DNA of 64,000 nucleotides from Microlunatus phosphovorus NM-1. Its GTDB lineage: Bacteria > Actinomycetota > Actinomycetes > Propionibacteriales > Propionibacteriaceae. Where the stretch lies: contig NC_015635.1 in assembly GCF_000270245.1 (NCBI RefSeq), forward strand, positions 5,580,001-5,644,000, given 5' to 3'. Of this stretch, positions 58,499-64,000 are shown in pieces. Made by a program: the position numbers and the translations under genes. The notes below the pieces were generated by a model. The model searched no databases and had not been told where the DNA came from. It saw only the letters and a list, made by a program, of their open reading frames with translations. How positions within the stretch are numbered: position 1 is the stretch's first letter; every line of letters starts with the position of its first letter.

Positions 58499-59966
58499 AG
58501 GCCCACCAGGAACGGAGCTCGGCTTCGGCGCGCTCGGGGCCCAAGGGACCCTCCTCGATCCGCTTCTCCAGCAGGAAGCGATAGGCCTCGCCGACCTCAC
58601 GACCAGGGCCGATGCCCAGGATGGCCATGATCTGGGTGCCGTCCAGATCCGGCCGGAGCGCGCTCAGCTCCTCCTGCTCGGCCAGTGCCTCGATCCGCAA
58701 CTCCAGCTCGTCATAGGTACGCCGCAGCCGGGCCGCCTTGCGCTCGTTGCGGGTTGTGCAGTCGGCCCTGGTCAGCACGTGCAGCCGCGCCAGCTGGTCG
58801 CCGGCATCACGGACATACCGGCGGACGGCCGCATCGGTCCACTGACCTCCGCCGTACCCGTGGAAACGCAGGTGCAGCTCGATCAGCTTGGCCACCGCAT
58901 CGACCTCGCCGGCGCTGAACCGCAGCGCCTTGAGCCGCTTCTTGGCCAGCTTCGCCCCGACCACATCGTGGTGGTGGAACGACACCTTGCCGCCCGGCTC
59001 GAACCGCCGGGTCGCCGGCTTGCCGATGTCGTGCAGCAGCGCCGCCAGACGCATCACCAGGTCGGGCTGGTCCGGCAGCCGCTCCTCCAGGTCGATCGCC
59101 TGCTCCAGCACGGTGAGGCTGTGCTCGTAGACGTCCTTGTGCCGATGGTGTTCGTCGCGCTCCAGCCGCAGCGCCGGCAGCTCGGGCAGCACTCGATCAG
59201 CCAGTCCGGTGGCCACGAGCAGACCGAGGCCGGGGCGTGGCCGCGCCGTCAGCAACAGCTTGGACAGCTCGTCACGGACCCGTTCGGCCGACACGATCTC
59301 GATCCGATCCGCCATCGCGGTCATCGCCTGGATCACTCGCGGCGCCGGCCGGAACATCAGCTGCGAGGTGAACCGCGCCGCTCGCATCATCCGCAGCGGA
59401 TCATCGGAGAACGACTGCTCCGGTGTGCCCGGCGTGTCCAGCCAGCCCTCCGCCAGGTGCACCAGGCCGCCGTAGGGATCCACGAACCGCTTGCCGGGCA
59501 GCTCGACCGCCATCGCGTTCACGGTGAAATCGCGCCGGACCAGGTCGCCTTCCAAGGTATCGCCGAACTGCACCAGCGGCTTGCGGCTGTCACTGGCGTA
59601 GGCATCGGAGCGAAAAGTGGTGATCTCGATCAGCCAGCTCACCAGTTCCCCACCAGCTGCCTCAGCACGCCCGGGCGACTCGTCCACCCGGCCGCCGACC
59701 GTGCCGAACTCCTTGCCGATGGTCCACACGGTCGGCGTCACCGTACGCAGCAGCCGCTCGATGTCGTCGGGTCGGGCATCGGTGGTGAAGTCCAGATCGT
59801 GCCCCAGCTCACCGCGGAGCGCATCGCGTACGCTGCCGCCGACCAGATAGAGCCGGAATCCCGCGTCGCTGAACACCTCGCCCAACCGGTCGGCGACCGG
59901 GGCGACCCGCAGCAACTCGGCCAGCGCGGTCGCCTGGCTGCGGCTCAACCGCTCGGCTCCAGACAC
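58485..59966 (-). CDS. pcnA: CCA tRNA nucleotidyltransferase
   Basis: This 493-residue class II nucleotidyltransferase adds CCA to tRNA. It has YLVGGSVRDALRGELGHDLD with the catalytic DxD, RRDFTVNAMAV, DDPLRMMRAARF, and a C-terminal HD domain (LAALLHDIGKPATR, HHHDVVGAKL). Since tRNA-Leu in this window lacks encoded CCA, the enzyme is needed. GTG 59966 has TAGGAT eight bases upstream. Confidence 0.95.
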   Translation of the reverse strand: MSGAERLSRSQATALAELLRVAPVADRLGEVFSDAGFRLYLVGGSVRDALRGELGHDLDFTTDARPDDIERLLRTVTPTVWTIGKEFGTVGGRVDESPGRAEAAGGELVSWLIEITTFRSDAYASDSRKPLVQFGDTLEGDLVRRDFTVNAMAVELPGKRFVDPYGGLVHLAEGWLDTPGTPEQSFSDDPLRMMRAARFTSQLMFRPAPRVIQAMTAMADRIEIVSAERVRDELSKLLLTARPRPGLGLLVATGLADRVLPELPALRLERDEHHRHKDVYEHSLTVLEQAIDLEERLPDQPDLVMRLAALLHDIGKPATRRFEPGGKVSFHHHDVVGAKLAKKRLKALRFSAGEVDAVAKLIELHLRFHGYGGGQWTDAAVRRYVRDAGDQLARLHVLTRADCTTRNERKAARLRRTYDELELRIEALAEQEELSALRPDLDGTQIMAILGIGPGREVGEAYRFLLEKRIEEGPLGPERAEAELRSWWASREP

Positions 59967-60131
59967 GAGGGTCGATCCTAGTGGTTACCACGAACCGCGC
60001 GACCCCAGCCGCGCGTCGAAATGCGGCGAAGGTCACGTGCCAGCTCGCCGCCCGAGGCCACCGAGGAACCCGGCATACCAGCGATTCTGCTGCACGCTCA
60101 CTACAATCCTCCTGGTGACGAGGCGTTGCAG

Positions 60132-62294
60132 GTGAGGGTGTTGAGGGCGCTGCTGGCGACCCTGGCCACCACACTGCTCGCTCTGCCGTTGCTGCTCGCC
60201 GTCCAGACCACCCCGACTGCCCACGCCGAAGAGCCCGAGTCCTGGGCCAGGATCAGCATCGACGCACTCCGTCCCGCGCTGCCGGACCCCACCGACCGCA
60301 AGCAGAAGGTCACCATCTCGGGACGGATCACCAACACCTCCGACATCGAGCTGTCCAACCTGCAGATCGCCTACTGGCGCTCACTGGACCCGATCACCAG
60401 CGCCGAGGGCATGAACCGGGCGCTCGCCTCCGCCGCCAACGATCCCCTCGGCGCCCGGGCCCAGGACGGCTCGATCTATGTCAACATCCCCTCGGAGAAC
60501 AACCGGACCCTGAAACCCGGGAAATCCACCACCTTCACCATCTCGGCCACCTTGGCGCAGCTGGAACTGCCCGACATCGACGGCGTCTACCTCGTCGGGG
60601 TGCATCTGCGCGGTCGCACCGAGCCGTACGGGCAGGACATCACGCTCGGCCGTGGCCGGGTGTTCCTGCCGGTGGTGGCGAAATCGCCGAAGGAGAAGGT
60701 CCGTCAGGTCTCGGTCGTGATCTTGACCAGCCGGCCCAGCCTGCTGCGCACCGGCGTCCTCTCCGACGACCACCTCGCCGACGAGCTCGGCTCCGATGGC
60801 CGCCTGACCCGCATGCTCGAGGCTGCGGGAGCGCGCGGCACCAGCTTCGCCGTGGACCCGGCCCTGGTCGAAGAAGCGCAGACCGTCGCCGGCGGCTACC
60901 GCATCCAGGAACCCGACGGCACCCTCCGTGACGGTAGCGGCGCCGCCGCGGCACAGGCCTGGCTGAGCCGGCTCGCCTCCCTGATCCGGACGGGTGACGG
61001 CTATCGGCTGCCGTACGGCAACCCTGACATCGCTGCCCTCGTCCACAACGGCCGATCCGATCTGCTCGCCGAGGCCGTCCAGACCGGGGCACAGGTGGAG
61101 GCCACCGACAGCCTGCCGCTGGTGGTGCTGCCCGGGGACGGCGCCGCCGACCAGCAGATCGTCGAGGCCGCAGCGGGGTTCGAGCCCGCGGCCATCCTGC
61201 TGTCCGACACGACGCTGCCCGACGCGACCGAGTCTCCGGTCCTGCGTGGACCCAACCGCTCGACGCTGGTCCGCTACACCGCGGCCGCCTCGGGCGGCGG
61301 GCCTGGGCCGGCGCCTCGGAACACCCCGGCGAAGGTCCAGCAGCGGATGCTGTCCGACACCTGGATCGCCGCCAAATCGGCATCGGCGGGCTCCCCACCG
61401 GGTCGGGTCCGGCTGATCACCGAGCCGAGCCAGACCGCCGGCAGCGACAACGCGCTCAAGGCCGACTGGTTCGCCGCCGCCACTCTCAGCCAACTGCTGG
61501 CCGGGAAGCCCGTGTCGTGGTCCGGCGAGTACCGCTACACCGACTCCGCCCGCAGCGCCGAACTCCCGGTCACCCAACTGGTGGCCACCCAACAGCTCGA
61601 GAGCCAGTTCGAGACGTACGCCGATCTCCTGGTCGAACCCGCAGCCGCCAGGAACGAGGCGGCGACCGCCGTGCTCCGCAGTGTCAGTCTGAGTTGGCGG
61701 GACGCGCCCAAAGCCGCCCAGCGCTACACCTCCGCCGTCGCCGATCAGCTGTCCGACCTGCTGCGTCGTCAGGTCTCGATCACCGCGCCCGCCAAGGTCT
61801 CGACCACGGGTCGTTCCGGCACCTTCCCGATCACTGTTCGCAACCTGCTGCCGGTCGGCAACGATCCGAACGACAACGCCATTCGGGTGCGCGTGGTGTT
61901 CGTCTCCGCGGCCAGTCAGCGCCTCACGGTGGCGCCTCTGGAGATCCCACCGGTCGAAGCCGGCCAAGCCGAGACGGCGATCGCTCAGGTCGACGCTCAG
62001 ACCAACGGCACCGTCCAGGTCCGCGTCGGGCTCGAGACCGTCGGCGGCGAGCAGGTCGGCCAGACCACGGCCATCGAAGTGCGCGCCACCCAGGCCGGCA
62101 CCACCGGGTGGCTGATCGCGATCGCGGCCGGCATCGTCCTGATCGGCACCACCGTGCTCCGGATCCGGCAGGTCAACAAGGAGCGCGCGGCGACCGAGAG
62201 CGAGCCGGAGCCGATCCACGTCTCCCGCCCGCCCAGCCACCAGGACCCGTCCAGCCACCCCGACGAGACCACGAAGGACACCCTCGATGTCTGA
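60132..62294 (+). CDS. DUF6049-type secreted/anchored glycoprotein
   Basis: This roughly 720-residue protein has a signal peptide (LRALLATLATTLLALPLLLA, AHA cleavage), a Thr/Ser/Asp-rich extracellular body with beta-domains (KVTISGRITNTSDIELSNLQ near the start) and one C-terminal helix (WLIAIAAGIVLIGTTVL) with a short basic/Pro tail. It lies directly before murJ, the usual place of DUF6049 proteins in Actinobacteria. The role is unknown. GTG 60132 is supported by GACGAGG eight bases upstream; 60138 is possible. Its stop overlaps the murJ start by eight bases. Confidence 0.85.
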   Translation: MRVLRALLATLATTLLALPLLLAVQTTPTAHAEEPESWARISIDALRPALPDPTDRKQKVTISGRITNTSDIELSNLQIAYWRSLDPITSAEGMNRALASAANDPLGARAQDGSIYVNIPSENNRTLKPGKSTTFTISATLAQLELPDIDGVYLVGVHLRGRTEPYGQDITLGRGRVFLPVVAKSPKEKVRQVSVVILTSRPSLLRTGVLSDDHLADELGSDGRLTRMLEAAGARGTSFAVDPALVEEAQTVAGGYRIQEPDGTLRDGSGAAAAQAWLSRLASLIRTGDGYRLPYGNPDIAALVHNGRSDLLAEAVQTGAQVEATDSLPLVVLPGDGAADQQIVEAAAGFEPAAILLSDTTLPDATESPVLRGPNRSTLVRYTAAASGGGPGPAPRNTPAKVQQRMLSDTWIAAKSASAGSPPGRVRLITEPSQTAGSDNALKADWFAAATLSQLLAGKPVSWSGEYRYTDSARSAELPVTQLVATQQLESQFETYADLLVEPAAARNEAATAVLRSVSLSWRDAPKAAQRYTSAVADQLSDLLRRQVSITAPAKVSTTGRSGTFPITVRNLLPVGNDPNDNAIRVRVVFVSAASQRLTVAPLEIPPVEAGQAETAIAQVDAQTNGTVQVRVGLETVGGEQVGQTTAIEVRATQAGTTGWLIAIAAGIVLIGTTVLRIRQVNKERAATESEPEPIHVSRPPSHQDPSSHPDETTKDTLDV

Positions 62295-64000
62295 GGCCGA
62301 AGCGGTCGAGACCCGTCCCAGCGACCGGCAGGCCCGACATCGGCTGATCTCCTCCGGAGCGATCATGGCCGCCGGGACAGCGGTCTCCCGGATGATGGGC
62401 TTCGGCCGGTTCGTGCTGCTGGTCTTCCTGTTCGGCAACGGCACCCGGCAGGCCGACATGTTCACCCTGGCCAACACCGTGCCGAACAGCATGTACATCC
62501 TGTTGGCCGGCGGCATCCTCAACACCGTGCTGGTGCCGCAGATCGTCCGGGCGGTCAAGTCCGACTCCGATCGGGGCGAGGCCTACACCAACCGGATCAT
62601 GACACTCGGTCTGATCGGGTTGTTCATCATCACGCTGGCCCTGACGCTGGCCTCGCCCTGGATCATCTCGCTCTATTCCGCCGGTGATTGGAAGGACCCG
62701 GTCGTCGCGGCGCAGTACCAGTCGATGGTCGCGTTGGCGTACTACTGCATGCCACAGGTGTTCTTCTACGGCGCGTTCGTGCTGGCGGGGCAGGTGCTGA
62801 ACTCCCGGGACAAGTTCGGCCCGATGATGTGGGCGCCGATCGCCAACAACGTGGTCTCGATCGCGGTGCTGCTGTTGTTCTGGATCGTCTTCGGCCAGAG
62901 CGACACCGCGGCCGCATTCACGCCCGGCCAGGAGGCCCTGCTCGGGATCGGTTCGACTGTCGGCGTCGCGGCGCAGGCGGCAATCCTGGTGCCGTATCTG
63001 CGGGCCGTCGGATTCCACTTCCAGCCGCGGTTCGACTTCAAGGGCACCGGACTGGGCCATACCGTCCGGCTGGCCAAGTGGGTGCTCGGCTATGTGCTGG
63101 TCACCCAACTCGCCTTGGTCGTGATCAACAAGGTCGCCACCGGGGCCACGATCCACGGCGGTGGCGGCGGGCTGGCCGCGTACGGGTATGCGTACGCGAT
63201 CTGGATCCTGCCGCACTCGCTGATCACCGTCTCGCTGGCGACCGCGATGCTGCCCAGTGCCTCTCGGCTGGCGGCTGCCGGCGATCTGAAGGGAGTCGCC
63301 GAGGAGACCACCCGGACGATGCGCCTCGCGTTGTCGGTGCTGGTCCCTACCTCGGTGGCCTTCGTGGTGCTCGGCCTGCCGATCGCGCAACTGGTGTTCG
63401 GTTTCGGCAAGGGTGCCGCCGACTGGCAATACACCGGGTATGCCCTAATGGCGCTCGGCATCGGACTGGTGCCGTTCACCTTGCAGTACGTGTGCCTGCG
63501 GGCCTTCTATGCGCTGGAGAACACCAAGACCCCGTTCGCCATCCAGGTCGTCATCGCCACCGCCAATGTGGTGATCGGCGTCGGCCTGGTGATCTACCTG
63601 GACTCCAATCCGCTGGTCGCCGCCGCATTGGCCCTGGGCTACTCGCTGGCGTACGTGATCGGTGTCCTGCTCTCGTTCCGGAAGCTCCGCAGCTCGCTGC
63701 CCGCGCTGTCGCTGCGGCCGATCCTGGCACTCGTCGTCCGGACCGGCCTGGCCAGCATCCCGGCGGGACTGGCCGCCTGGCTGGTCGTCCGCTTCGTCGC
63801 CGCCGACAGCCAGCTGCTGCGCGCCGCCACCCTGGCGATCGCCGGTCTGCTCGCGATCGGTCTGTACGTCGTCGCCGCCCGAATCCTGAGAATCCGTGAG
63901 GTCACCGACATCGTCGGCGCCGTACGTCGTCGTAATAGGCAGGGAGGAAACGCAGCCAAACCCGGTGGTCCGGGCGTATCGGCTACGGATGACCCGACGG
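62287..64000 (+). CDS. murJ: Lipid II flippase MurJ (MviN), 3' partial
   Basis: At least 571 residues are present, open to the window end. The MATE-like flippase fold is evident: MAAGTAVSRMMGFGRFVLLV, FTLANTVPNSMYILLAGGIL (TM2), GAFVLAGQVLNSRDKFGPMM, IWILPHSLITVSLATAMLPS and LGLPIAQLVFGFGKGAADWQ. MurJ translocates lipid II. In mycobacteria the MurJ C-terminal extension is phosphorylated by PknB and bound by FhaA, both encoded at 25-33 kb; whether this protein carries that extension cannot be told because it runs off the window. Confidence 0.95.
   Translation, partial: MSEAEAVETRPSDRQARHRLISSGAIMAAGTAVSRMMGFGRFVLLVFLFGNGTRQADMFTLANTVPNSMYILLAGGILNTVLVPQIVRAVKSDSDRGEAYTNRIMTLGLIGLFIITLALTLASPWIISLYSAGDWKDPVVAAQYQSMVALAYYCMPQVFFYGAFVLAGQVLNSRDKFGPMMWAPIANNVVSIAVLLLFWIVFGQSDTAAAFTPGQEALLGIGSTVGVAAQAAILVPYLRAVGFHFQPRFDFKGTGLGHTVRLAKWVLGYVLVTQLALVVINKVATGATIHGGGGGLAAYGYAYAIWILPHSLITVSLATAMLPSASRLAAAGDLKGVAEETTRTMRLALSVLVPTSVAFVVLGLPIAQLVFGFGKGAADWQYTGYALMALGIGLVPFTLQYVCLRAFYALENTKTPFAIQVVIATANVVIGVGLVIYLDSNPLVAAALALGYSLAYVIGVLLSFRKLRSSLPALSLRPILALVVRTGLASIPAGLAAWLVVRFVAADSQLLRAATLAIAGLLAIGLYVVAARILRIREVTDIVGAVRRRNRQGGNAAKPGGPGVSATDDPT

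Noticed and set aside
1-64000. CRISPR arrays, rRNA genes or complete insertion sequences
   Set aside because: I saw no regularly spaced short repeats, no rRNA sequence and no intact transposase or integrase on either strand.

Overview
The window is GC-rich DNA from an actinobacterium, most likely of the Propionibacteriaceae. This rests on gene order and protein character; I could run no search. The right 39 kb is an ordinary origin-proximal chromosomal backbone. It holds tRNA-Leu, the morphogenesis and signalling operon fhaA-fhaB-pstP-rodA-pbpA-pknB, then trpG, a DUF881 protein and crgA, the ribosomal operon rpsF-ssb-rpsR-rplI, and pcnA, a DUF6049-type protein and murJ. Many genes have a -10-like hexamer six or seven bases before the start codon, which suggests leaderless transcripts, as is common in Actinobacteria.

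Left end, 1-2.3 kb: the 3' part of a CopD-CtaG fusion runs straight into an ABC-2 polysaccharide/teichoic-acid exporter permease. This permease is a diverged duplicate (about 85% identical by eye) of the permease at 54.2 kb. Similarity stops about nine codons into the following ATPase gene, leaving an orphan permease and a clear junction.

Accessory region, 2.3-24.7 kb, between that junction and tRNA-Leu. First comes metal homeostasis: a CmtR-like repressor with a CtpG-like P-type ATPase, then an ArsR repressor with a CzcD-type zinc exporter and two matching palindromic operators. Next are degraded toxin-antitoxin remnants. At 10.7-14.9 kb lies a tightly packed six-gene operon: XRE regulator, OGG-like DNA glycosylase, a protein with a glycine-rich N-terminus, a PfkB kinase/nucleoside deoxyribosyltransferase fusion, a QueC-like enzyme and a YhhQ/VUT transporter. 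I consider it the best candidate for an undescribed system, probably 7-deazaguanine-based defence or conjugation. It is followed by a DUF4917 (SIR2-like) gene, an HD dNTPase/YwgA-like/hypothetical operon, an XRE/ImmA-IrrE/membrane-protein operon and a second ImmA/IrrE pair, which together look like a defence island. Several genes at 2.7-9.7 kb carry single-base frameshifts, so part of the island is either decaying or affected by sequence errors.

Backbone inserts: 33.6-39.1 kb holds a catabolic operon (hydroxyacid dehydrogenase, ThDP decarboxylase-like enzyme, amidohydrolase) with a divergent Lrp-like regulator. 47.2-50.7 kb holds an uncharacterised three-gene operon (ATP-grasp, S51-like, esterase), with two copies of a 66-bp imperfect palindrome around the esterase gene. 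54.2-55.9 kb holds the complete two-gene exporter (permease and ATPase).
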